Origin: Deltaproteobacteria bacterium
GTDB lineage: Bacteria > Desulfobacterota > GWC2-55-46 > S146-73
Direction of reading: 5' to 3'
DNA: 7,507 nt
Assembly: GCA_015492355.1 (NCBI GenBank)
Contig: WGFF01000291.1
Coordinates: 1-7,507, forward strand
The notes under the pieces are model-generated. The model ran no database searches. It was not told the origin of the DNA and saw only the letters and a list, made by a program, of their open reading frames with translations. Positions 1 through 6,557 of the stretch are shown here, piece after piece. The translations under genes and the position numbers were made by a program. Within the stretch, counting starts at the first letter, position 1; every line of letters begins with the position of its first letter.

Positions 1-74
1 CTTCTGGATTAGGGATACTGTGTGTCTGTCCATTTTTTGAAATTACCGCTAAAAGAGATGGAAGAGGCAGGATG

Positions 75-998
75 TTACTCGAATCTGTAGACAATACCTG
101 CCATAAATGTTGTTGCCCGCCAGTTGACCTCGTTAAGGCGTGTAACCGAGGATGAGCCATCTGAGAAATATGTATAGTCCTTTCCAGGCAGTGTATACCA
201 GTCCCAGTAATCAACAGCAAGGTTTAAGGACCATCCCTGCATAAAACCATACCTCCATCCGAGGAATGCAACCACTCCTTCTCCATCTGCTATGTGTCTG
301 AAGCTTACAGGGTGGGCGAGGTCTTTCCTGAGATTCCAGTTGGCATCCGCAGAGAAATCTGCCCAGTGGTATTCAAAGCCAGAGATAAGGGTATGTCCTT
401 TGAACTCAACGAATACCTCACCACCTGCCCATGGTCCCTTCCATTCGGTTTCATAGGTGCTGTCGAGCCCCTGGAATGGACCTGTAGGTGGTATTACCTG
501 AAAACCATCTGTTATTGTAAGGTTCTGTTCTACGTATGAATAGCCTGCAAGGGGTGATACACCGAGCCTAATCGTACCTACGGTATATTCGATGAGATAA
601 CCTGCACCAAAGGAAAGGTCGAAGAGATAGCCTTCCTTGCTCTTGTTCTCCGAACGTGAAAACTCCCGTGAGCGGTTATCACCGTAGTAGTCAGAATCCC
701 TGTTGGTACCATCGTATATCCATCCGTATCCCATCCTGCCATACAGGAAAAGATTATCCACTATGAAGAGCTTACCCCTGAATCTAACCTGATGACTCTT
801 GAGTTTTTTCCATATAAGTTCAGAGAGCACATTGGGATTTGTTCCCTTTATATTACCAGCAATATTCCAGTTGAGCTCATCTATTCTAAAACCACTGTTT
901 GCCTCGAATTCAGTCCTGTACTCAGCGTAACTGCAATTGAACGGGAAAAGGAGGCTAATAAAAAGAGCAACTATATACCACCCAATCTTTCCTCTCAT
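75..998 (-). CDS. Omptin-like beta-barrel outer membrane protein
   Basis: The 307-residue product starts with a typical Sec signal peptide: basic MRGK, a hydrophobic core at about residues 7-20, and a likely cut after SYA at 25. The mature part is rich in Tyr, Trp and Gly with alternating hydrophobic strands, as in an outer membrane barrel. The segments GTNPNVLSEL (52-61), DSDYYGDN (101-108) and the C-terminal LNEVNW...YRF pattern resemble the omptin-fold proteins often annotated as Protochlamydia-type outer membrane protein. The acidic pair D101/D103 could match the first catalytic Asp pair of omptins, but I do not see a clear Asp-x-His dyad; H211 and D214 lie in EYHWADF. Protease activity is therefore doubtful. 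The last residue is Glu, after the usual terminal Phe. An in-frame TGA three codons before the ATG fixes the start region. No clear Shine-Dalgarno site precedes the start. It has its own promoter and probably forms a separate transcript. Confidence 0.8.
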   Translation of the reverse strand: MRGKIGWYIVALFISLLFPFNCSYAEYRTEFEANSGFRIDELNWNIAGNIKGTNPNVLSELIWKKLKSHQVRFRGKLFIVDNLFLYGRMGYGWIYDGTNRDSDYYGDNRSREFSRSENKSKEGYLFDLSFGAGYLIEYTVGTIRLGVSPLAGYSYVEQNLTITDGFQVIPPTGPFQGLDSTYETEWKGPWAGGEVFVEFKGHTLISGFEYHWADFSADANWNLRKDLAHPVSFRHIADGEGVVAFLGWRYGFMQGWSLNLAVDYWDWYTLPGKDYTYFSDGSSSVTRLNEVNWRATTFMAGIVYRFE

Positions 999-1052
999 CT
1001 CTTTTCAGGAAAATAAACGGATAGAATAGCAACCTCTGTTTTAAGCCAGTGC

Positions 1053-1081
1053 ATTATAGCGGACTTGAATCAATGGGTAAA
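1053..1081 (-). promoter_or_regulatory. Sigma-70-type promoter of the outer membrane protein gene
   Basis: Read on the minus strand, a TTTACC -35 box (1081-1076, four of six consensus bases) is followed by a 17-base spacer and a perfect TATAAT -10 box (1058-1053). Transcription would begin near 1046, giving a leader of about 48 nt before the ATG at 998. It lies in the gap between the helicase stop and the barrel gene. This suggests the barrel gene is transcribed independently of the upstream operon. Confidence 0.6.
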
Positions 1082-1221
1082 GAAAAAAATGTAATAGGAC
1101 ATGATAAAATCCAAAATACCGAGGGACCCATCCACTGGATTCAAAAGGAGTGCCCGTTTTTGTGCAGAAGCCCGTGAAATCGTGTTGCATGGATGGTTTT
1201 TGATGCCCTACAGGTAGTCTC

Positions 1222-1256
1222 AAGCCCCTTACCCTGAGGCTTACTAAGGGTGGCTT
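1222..1256 (-). terminator. Hairpin downstream of the helicase gene, possible transcript end
   Basis: The arms AAGC-CCCTTA (1222-1231) and TAAGGG-TG-GCTT (1245-1256) pair over 10 bp with a two-base bulge and a 13-base loop, about 34 bases beyond the helicase stop codon. No T-tract follows on either strand, so it is not a classical intrinsic terminator. It could stabilise the 3' end of the mRNA or help factor-dependent termination. An alternative pairing uses a second GGCTT copy at 1238-1242. Confidence 0.35.
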
Positions 1257-1289
1257 ACCAGATGGATTCCCCGAATGGTTCAGCCTCTC

Positions 1290-3560
1290 CTATACGGTTT
1301 TGGTGATAGCCTCCAGTTCAAGCCATTCCCTGAGTATTACTATAGCACCCCTTTTGTCGAGAGGTTCATTGCCGGATCCGCATTTAGGGTCCTGCGTGCA
1401 CGATGGACACGAGACCTCGCATCCACATTCCTCTATGAGTCTGAGTGTGGAGGAGAACCATGGCTCTATACATTCGTATCCCCTCTTTGTGAGTCCTATA
1501 CCTCCCTCGTGCCCATCGTATATGAATATAGCCGCACCTTCGAGTTCTGGATTGATGGGGTAGCTTACCCCGCCAAGATCAAGCCTGTCGCAGAGTGCAA
1601 AAAGAGGTAGTGTGGCTATGGCAGAATGTTCAAGGGCATGGAGTCCTCCTGGTACACTGTAGCCGTGGTTGTATATCATATCTATGATATCCTCGTCCAC
1701 CCTCATCCATATACCGGTGGTAGAGAATATCATGGGTGGCAGATCGAGGGTGTGTTCACCGATTATCTTACCTGTGTGGATGTGTTTTTTCCTGAAACCT
1801 ATCACCCTTTCTGTAACACGAAGGGTTCCAAGGTTTATATCCACCCTTCCCATCCTCTTTCTCTCATCCACGGATAGTATCTCCGTTTCCTCTGTGGTTA
1901 TTGCCTGTGTATAATAGATGATATCATCTGCCGGTCTGCATACAACCCTTTTATCTTCCATATCAAGGTCTATCACCATGTAGTGCCTCCCCCTGTGAAG
2001 ATACACCGCCCCTGGATGGAGTTCATAGAGTACCCTTGTGGAGCTGGACTCGCCTATCCTTTTTCTTTCCTCATCCACTATGGTATATACATCACCTATC
2101 TCCCTTATGGATACATCCCTGTGGGGATATCGCCTTCGTGGAAACCATATATCCCCCTTTCTCCCCCGTCTTATCCTCCCCTCCCTTTCGAGCTCCTCCA
2201 AGGTCGGGATCAGTTCCCTTACCTCAAAGACCCTGTCGTATGTACTCAGGTATCTCTCTGCAATGGCACACTCCAAGTGTGCCCTGAGTATGACAGGATT
2301 TTTTGTATTTATGACCGCTGATTCAGCAGACCTTCTGAAGAAATCCTCTGGATTCCGCATAAAGTACTGGTCCAGTGCATCCTCCAGGGCAATGAGTATA
2401 ATGAGAGAGTCCCGTGCCTTTCTTCCCACTCTACCACTTCTCTGCCAGGTTGCGCTTATTGTGCCTGGGTAACCAACAAGTATGCACACATCCAGTCCAC
2501 CCACGTCCACACCCAGCTCAAGCGCACTCGTCGATATGACCCCCTGGAGTTCGCCACCAAAGAGTCTCTCCTCTATGGTACGCCTTTCTTCAGGAAGGAA
2601 GCCAGCCCTGTAGGAGCTTATCCTTTCACGTATATCCTCTGCCCCCTCGTTTATCCATGTGTGCATGAGTTCGGTAATCTTCCTCGCCTTTGTAAAGGCT
2701 ATGGTCCTGAACCCTGAACGTACTGCCTCCACGAACAATCTCGTTGCTATTGTGTATGGGCTTGACTCTGGCACCGGGTTTACAAACAGGAAATGTCTTC
2801 TTCCCTGAGGGGCACCACTTCTGTCCACAAGATGGAACTCAACCCCTGTGAGTGCCTCAGCGAGTTCCTTAGGATTCGCTATGGTGGCAGAACAGGCTAT
2901 GAATCTGGGATTCGAGCCATAGAGGGACGCTATCCTTCTGAACCTCCTCAGTATCATGGCAACATGGGAGCCAAATACCCCTCTGTATGTGTGAATCTCA
3001 TCTATAACCACGTATTTGAGTCTCCTAAGGAAGGAGGACCATTTTTCATGAAAGGCACATATACCCAGATGGAGCATATCTGGATTGGTCATCACTATGC
3101 AGGGGGGTGATTCCCTTATCTTCCTTCTCCTGTACGAGGATGTATCTCCATCGTATATCTCGCAGGGGTTTTCGATGGGAAGACCCTCTGCAAGGTCTCT
3201 CAGGTTCTTTATCTGATCCTGTTCGAGTCCCTTCAGGGGATAGAGATATATGGCGTGGGTCTCAGGGTCTTCGATGATGGCTTCGAGTACAGGTATATTG
3301 AATATGAGGCTCTTTCCACTTGCGGTGGGGGTCATGACGACCACGTTCTTTCCCTGCCTTACAAGGTCTATGCCGAGGGCTTGATGGATGTAGAGGGGAT
3401 GGATACCCTGCCTTTTGAGTCTTTCTGAGATAGCCTCGTTCAGGGGAAAGTCAGGCACACTGTAGGATGGCTTTATCCGCGGGATTATACGGTGATGGAC
3501 TATCCAGTCCCCTATATCCCTTCTGCTTTTCAGTCTCTTAAGGAAGTCCCTTATATCCAT
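1290..3560 (-). CDS. mrfA: DEAH-box superfamily 2 DNA helicase with C-terminal DUF1998/MZB zinc domain (MrfA/YprA family)
   Basis: This is an ATP-dependent helicase of the MrfA/Hrq1-like family, which in Bacillus subtilis acts in excision of mitomycin-type DNA damage independently of UvrABC. Motifs are all intact: motif I TPTASGKS (77-84), Ia YPLKGLEQDQ (107-116), Ib TNPDML (158-163), II DEIH (187-190), III SAT (224-226), IV TIAFTKAR (286-293), V STSALELGVD (343-352) and VI QRSGRVGR (373-380). The C-terminal domain has HALEHS (641-646), GHEGGIGL (683-690) and a cysteine cluster at C712, C714, C718, C721 and C727 in the family's CPSC...PKCG pattern, which binds zinc. Length (756) matches the roughly 750 typical of the family. 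The ATG at 3560 has no Shine-Dalgarno site, and no other in-frame ATG, GTG or TTG lies between it and the resB stop. It follows resB by 81 bases on the same strand. The damage-repair role is inferred from the family. Confidence 0.93.
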   Translation of the reverse strand: MDIRDFLKRLKSRRDIGDWIVHHRIIPRIKPSYSVPDFPLNEAISERLKRQGIHPLYIHQALGIDLVRQGKNVVVMTPTASGKSLIFNIPVLEAIIEDPETHAIYLYPLKGLEQDQIKNLRDLAEGLPIENPCEIYDGDTSSYRRRKIRESPPCIVMTNPDMLHLGICAFHEKWSSFLRRLKYVVIDEIHTYRGVFGSHVAMILRRFRRIASLYGSNPRFIACSATIANPKELAEALTGVEFHLVDRSGAPQGRRHFLFVNPVPESSPYTIATRLFVEAVRSGFRTIAFTKARKITELMHTWINEGAEDIRERISSYRAGFLPEERRTIEERLFGGELQGVISTSALELGVDVGGLDVCILVGYPGTISATWQRSGRVGRKARDSLIILIALEDALDQYFMRNPEDFFRRSAESAVINTKNPVILRAHLECAIAERYLSTYDRVFEVRELIPTLEELEREGRIRRGRKGDIWFPRRRYPHRDVSIREIGDVYTIVDEERKRIGESSSTRVLYELHPGAVYLHRGRHYMVIDLDMEDKRVVCRPADDIIYYTQAITTEETEILSVDERKRMGRVDINLGTLRVTERVIGFRKKHIHTGKIIGEHTLDLPPMIFSTTGIWMRVDEDIIDMIYNHGYSVPGGLHALEHSAIATLPLFALCDRLDLGGVSYPINPELEGAAIFIYDGHEGGIGLTKRGYECIEPWFSSTLRLIEECGCEVSCPSCTQDPKCGSGNEPLDKRGAIVILREWLELEAITKTV

Positions 3561-3561
3561 C

Positions 3562-3615
3562 TTATAGGATAGATCTCTGGCTGGAAGCCCGGTCTTTTGT
3601 AAAGAAGATTCCCAT
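3562..3615 (-). CDS. Possible 17-codon leader peptide upstream of the helicase
   Basis: A short frame reads MGIFFTKDRASSQRSIL and stops with TAA one base before the helicase ATG (TAA-G-ATG). It begins 26 bases after the resB stop codon. Its ATG has a strong purine-rich ribosome site, AGAGGAAGGG (3629-3620), at good spacing, whereas the helicase ATG has none. The arrangement suggests translational coupling, in which ribosomes finishing the leader restart on the helicase. Against this, the frame is very short and chance cannot be excluded. The same pattern could arise from a one-base indel that split off a longer helicase N-terminus. I do not recognise the peptide. Confidence 0.4.
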   Translation of the reverse strand: MGIFFTKDRASSQRSIL

Positions 3616-3619
3616 ATAT

Positions 3620-3629
3620 CCCTTCCTCT
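3620..3629 (-). promoter_or_regulatory. Strong ribosome binding site before the leader frame
   Basis: The minus-strand sequence AGAGGAAGGG ends four bases before the leader ATG at 3615, and the GGA core is eight bases away. It is the only good Shine-Dalgarno site between resB and the helicase. Its 3' part can pair with an upstream CCCTT (3638-3634) in a 5-bp hairpin, so access could be modulated, though the stem is weak. Confidence 0.5.
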
Positions 3630-3641
3630 GTAAGGGTTACC

Positions 3642-5165
3642 TCAGCTGGATGGGGGAAGGGGGGTTGGCTTGAGCTCGGAGCTTGTGATATAGTATACGA
3701 GTCTTTCCGTCATCTTGGTTCTGTCAGCAATGAGCCCCCTTGTCTGTATGGAGAGTGTGAGATAGGCTATACCGTCAGATTCCTCTATCCTGTACGCAAG
3801 CATGTACCATCCACCAAAGCACCTTATGGTTATCACAAGGAACACGAATAGCCCTGTCCACCAGAGGATTCCCACCCCAGGGTCATACCTGTAGCTCAGG
3901 ATCGATGCCTCCTCTATGTCCGCAAGGGTTATCTTCTTTCCATCCACTGTTATAGAACCACCCAGTTCAAGGATGCCGAGTTTTTCCGTCCTTTTCCCGC
4001 CCCCCTCATCCTTTACGGTACGCTTGACTGTTACAAAGGGGGTTATCCCTTCTGTTCCACCATCCAGCCTGTAGAGTGTACCGGTTATGAGGTTTGTAAA
4101 CCTGAGCGGTGTGGTAAGCCCTGGCACTATGAGTTCATCGCCTGTTTTGACCTCAAGGAGGATGGGGTTGTTGTCCACCCCTATCCTGAGCCTCTGTTCA
4201 AAAGCCATCTGATAGAATGTGTATCCCTCGTATACGAGAGGGTCGTTTACCTCTATGGTCTTTTCATACACTGTAAGGCCATTTTTCAGAATCCTGAGTC
4301 TGGACTTCCAGTCCTTGGGAAAGAAGGACTTTTCATTTATGGTGTACGTTACATCCCTCCAGCCGAGCGCTATGGCGAGCCTTGAGACCCTGTCCCTGGG
4401 GTAATCTATACTCGGATGCTGTACGTACTCTGTTATGAACTCATCGAGTATGATACTGAATCCTGGCTTGGGGTGTCTATCCCTCCAGAGTCCTTCAAGG
4501 CGTCCCGGGGATGAGGGTGTTATCTCTACTGGTTTGCCAGGATAGAGGGTTACCACGTCCTCCACTGCAAAGAGGTAGGTAATCAAAAAGCCCATAAAGC
4601 ACACCACTATGCCTGCATGATAGAGCCATGTAAGCCATCTGTAGCTCAGTCCCCTTTCCATCACGGTCCATTCCTGTCCCTTGCTCAGGAGCCTGAAGTT
4701 GAGTCTCTCCCTGAGTATGTTCCATATCTCACCCTGTGCAACATGTGCATCCATTGTAAGGGGAATGGTGGCTGTGGGTGTGAAATCCCTCGGTACAGGC
4801 ATCTTCTGTACGAGGAGATGGAAGAATCTCTCATAGGTGCATATAGCGATGTTGAGGAAGAGAAGAAAGGCAAGGAAGAGAAAGGGTATACCGCTGAACA
4901 CATCGAGAAGATTAAAAAGGCGTACCGCAAATACAAACCTTCCACCTGCCTGTACATAGTCGTCTATGTTCGCACCCTGGGGAAAGACCGTACCGAGGAG
5001 ATAGAAGAGAGCCATTCCAAGGAGTATGTATATGGATGTCCTGATGGATGAGAGTTTCCTGTATGCCCATCCTGTAAATTCCCTGAATCCGGAACTATTG
5101 CTGGATGGGGTCTCCCCCTTTGGATAACTGAAGGAGTGTCTTATCTTTTCGAGAAAGGCTTTCAT
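3642..5165 (-). CDS. resB: Cytochrome c biogenesis protein ResB (Ccs1)
   Basis: ResB/Ccs1 is the membrane partner of CcsA in system II cytochrome c maturation. Together they bring heme to the outer face of the inner membrane and join it to the CXXCH motif of apocytochromes. The 507-residue product has the family layout: hydrophobic segments at about 43-61, 93-110, 179-200 and 431-449, with a large extracytoplasmic domain (about 201-430) before the last one. H183 in LYHAG at the start of the third segment matches the conserved family histidine. The VNDPLVYEGYTFYQ stretch (306-319) is a family signature. It starts 12 bases after the ccsA stop, and its AGGA ribosome site overlaps that stop codon, so the two are probably translated together. 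The C-terminal tail after about 460 is variable and rich in Pro and Ser at its end. No thioredoxin-like ResA or CcdA gene is present here. Confidence 0.93.
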   Translation of the reverse strand: MKAFLEKIRHSFSYPKGETPSSNSSGFREFTGWAYRKLSSIRTSIYILLGMALFYLLGTVFPQGANIDDYVQAGGRFVFAVRLFNLLDVFSGIPFLFLAFLLFLNIAICTYERFFHLLVQKMPVPRDFTPTATIPLTMDAHVAQGEIWNILRERLNFRLLSKGQEWTVMERGLSYRWLTWLYHAGIVVCFMGFLITYLFAVEDVVTLYPGKPVEITPSSPGRLEGLWRDRHPKPGFSIILDEFITEYVQHPSIDYPRDRVSRLAIALGWRDVTYTINEKSFFPKDWKSRLRILKNGLTVYEKTIEVNDPLVYEGYTFYQMAFEQRLRIGVDNNPILLEVKTGDELIVPGLTTPLRFTNLITGTLYRLDGGTEGITPFVTVKRTVKDEGGGKRTEKLGILELGGSITVDGKKITLADIEEASILSYRYDPGVGILWWTGLFVFLVITIRCFGGWYMLAYRIEESDGIAYLTLSIQTRGLIADRTKMTERLVYYITSSELKPTPLPPSS

Positions 5166-5177
5166 AAGTGGCTATTC

Positions 5178-6065
5178 CTATACTGCGTACACATGGAGAC
5201 TCGGTATACCAAGGAGCTTGGCAAGCCAGTTTACCCCCAAGAAGGTCATCATCATGCAGATAAAGCCGAGGATATTGAAAAGTGATGCAGGGAGCCCCCT
5301 CATGGAGGGTATTGCCATGGAGTGGAGGTACACTGCAAAGACTGTCCATGTGATAAGGGACCATGTCTCCTTAGGGTCCCAGCTCCAGTACCTGCCCCAT
5401 GCCTCGTTCGCCCATGCGGCACCAGAGAATATGCAGAACGTAAGGAGTGGAAACCCGAAAAGGACCAGTCTCACAGCAGTGCCACGGAACTCATCGAGCC
5501 CATCGAGACTGAGTCCAAAGTCCTGTGCCATCCCCCTTTTAAGAAAGGGTTTTAGGATGAGACAACTCATCTCCACTGCAAAGCTCACAACAAATACCGC
5601 ATAGGAGAGGAATGCAAGCGTAACATGCCATTCAAACCAGTAACTCTGTAGAGGTGGTGAGAGCGGTTTTACATCGGGCGACCTGGAAAGGAGGGCATAC
5701 ATGCACGCCCCCACGGATATGAGGGTTACAAAAAAACCCGGCAGATATACATCCTTCCATCTCCTGGAGACAAAAAGATAGGTAATCGTGGCACTCCAGG
5801 CAAACCACGAAAGGCTCTCATATAGTGTCTGGAACGGTGCCCTTCCACCCTCGAATGTCCTGAGTATTATAAGACCAGTATGGAGTGTTATACCGGTCCA
5901 CAGTATGGCGTGCGATGCCTTTCCGAGGTGACCAGAACGGAAGATTATATACAGGAGAAGAAAGAAACACCCTGTACCGTATATGAAGGCTACAAGCCAG
6001 AACAGCCTCACCTCGAAGGTAAGGAGAAAGGCATTCCTTGAGACTATATCCTGCAAGAGGTCCAT
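5178..6065 (-). CDS. ccsA: Cytochrome c biogenesis heme-handling protein CcsA (ResC), WWD family
   Basis: This 295-residue integral membrane protein is the heme-channelling half of the system II cytochrome c synthase. The WWD signature is intact: WANEAWGRYWSWDPKETW at 218-235, which lines the extracytoplasmic heme site. Conserved histidines that serve as heme ligands in the family are present as H62 (LHTG), H147 (EWHVTLAF) and H248 (YLHSM). The PFQTLYESLSWFAW stretch (77-90) is another family mark. About eight membrane segments can be drawn (roughly 21-41, 50-69, 82-99, 107-127, 146-170, 197-216, 236-252, 260-283), as expected. The ATG has an excellent GGAGG ribosome site seven bases upstream. 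It is the first gene of the minus-strand operon and lies just before resB, the reverse of the resB-resC order in Bacillus. The CcmC/CcmF relatives of system I are excluded by the size and by the ResB neighbour. Confidence 0.95.
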   Translation of the reverse strand: MDLLQDIVSRNAFLLTFEVRLFWLVAFIYGTGCFFLLLYIIFRSGHLGKASHAILWTGITLHTGLIILRTFEGGRAPFQTLYESLSWFAWSATITYLFVSRRWKDVYLPGFFVTLISVGACMYALLSRSPDVKPLSPPLQSYWFEWHVTLAFLSYAVFVVSFAVEMSCLILKPFLKRGMAQDFGLSLDGLDEFRGTAVRLVLFGFPLLTFCIFSGAAWANEAWGRYWSWDPKETWSLITWTVFAVYLHSMAIPSMRGLPASLFNILGFICMMMTFLGVNWLAKLLGIPSLHVYAV

Positions 6066-6110
6066 CCGCTATCCTCCGATTCCCAAGACTTTAGCATACT
6101 CCTATTTAGT

Positions 6111-6139
6111 TTGACAAGAGTCTTCTTTAGGGGTAAGAT
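6111..6139 (+). promoter_or_regulatory. Sigma-70-type promoter of the zinc-ribbon/phosphoesterase unit
   Basis: A perfect TTGACA -35 box (6111-6116), a 17-base spacer and a TAAGAT -10 box (6134-6139, four of six consensus bases) face the plus-strand genes. Transcription would begin near 6146, about 36 bases before the ATG at 6182. An AAAGGAAG ribosome site sits about 10 bases before that ATG. The -10 shares two bases with the opposing ccsA -10 box. Confidence 0.6.
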
Positions 6140-6146
6140 TATAGCA
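6138..6146 (-). promoter_or_regulatory. Extended -10 promoter of the ccsA operon
   Basis: On the minus strand the sequence TGC-TATAAT (6146-6138) is a perfect -10 box with an upstream TG extension. No good -35 box lies at 16-18 bases; the best is a T-rich TTCTTT. Extended -10 promoters can work without one, or an activator may be needed. Transcription would start near 6131, leaving a leader of about 65 nt before ccsA. The box overlaps the -10 of the opposing promoter. Confidence 0.5.
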
Positions 6147-6181
6147 CACTAAGGAAACCAAAAGAAAGGAAGCAAATCACT

Positions 6182-6490
6182 ATGGAAGTCTTAAGGTGTC
6201 ACAGTTGTGGAGCCATACTCAGGGAGGGGAGTCTCAAGTACGTTATAGAGATAAAGAGTTTTGCTGATTTCGACGGTTATCTCGAGGCATATCATGGCGA
6301 TCTCGAAGAGAGGATAAACGAGTTTATAGACGCCATGGAGGAGCTCGAGCTGGGCAATCTCGAAGAGGATATATGTCAGGATGTCATATATATACTTTGT
6401 AAGAGATGCAGGGACAATTTCGTTAACGATCCCTTCCATACAGAGAGGCCGACCTCTGAAACAGAGGAAAGAAAGAGCACCATACACTGA
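6182..6490 (+). CDS. Small acidic protein with two CxxC pairs, probable zinc ribbon, function unknown
   Basis: I do not recognise a named family for this 102-residue protein. It opens with MEVLRCHSCG, where C6 and C9 form one CxxC pair, and has a second pair, CKRC, at C73/C76. A further cysteine, C65, lies between them. Paired CxxC knuckles at the two ends of a small domain suggest one zinc-binding ribbon. The middle (about 36-64) is strongly acidic and likely helical. The tail after 84 is polar and probably disordered. There is no signal peptide or membrane segment, so it should be cytoplasmic. An AAAGGAAG ribosome site and a promoter upstream, together with clean start and stop, support it as a real gene. 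It lies 67 bases before a metallophosphoesterase on the same strand with no terminator between them, so the two may be cotranscribed. It could be a regulator or an adaptor for that enzyme; this is inference only. Confidence 0.8.
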   Translation: MEVLRCHSCGAILREGSLKYVIEIKSFADFDGYLEAYHGDLEERINEFIDAMEELELGNLEEDICQDVIYILCKRCRDNFVNDPFHTERPTSETEERKSTIH

Positions 6491-6557
6491 AAAGAGAAGG
6501 ATTACCATCCCCGGTGCTGTCATCCCGGCAGGTTAGTTCCAGAATGCCACATCAACT

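Larger units (their letters stand above)
999..1289. other. Intergenic region between the barrel gene and the helicase gene
   Basis: This 291-base gap has no credible gene. From right to left it holds the helicase 3' hairpin, a stretch with no recognised signal (about 1082-1220), and the barrel gene promoter and short leader. The only longer open frame, on the minus strand at 1041-1223, needs a TTG start with a badly spaced ribosome site, and its composition is unlike a real protein. Confidence 0.6.

Noticed and set aside
1..74. Possible terminator for the barrel gene, since a run of six T residues lies near position 35.
   Set aside because: On the transcribed minus strand this run is A, and no stem of useful length precedes any T-run; the real end may lie outside the window.
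995..1054. A 19-codon minus-strand frame whose TGA overlaps the barrel gene ATG as ATGA, suggesting a coupled leader.
   Set aside because: Its ATG lies within the -10 box of the predicted promoter, upstream of the expected start of transcription, and it has no ribosome site.
1041..1223. A 60-residue minus-strand open frame after the helicase gene.
   Set aside because: It needs a TTG start with poor ribosome site spacing, overlaps the barrel promoter, and has no recognisable protein features.
4617..5051. Long open frames on the strand opposite resB and the helicase.
   Set aside because: They are shadows of well-supported genes on the minus strand and have no ribosome sites or family features.
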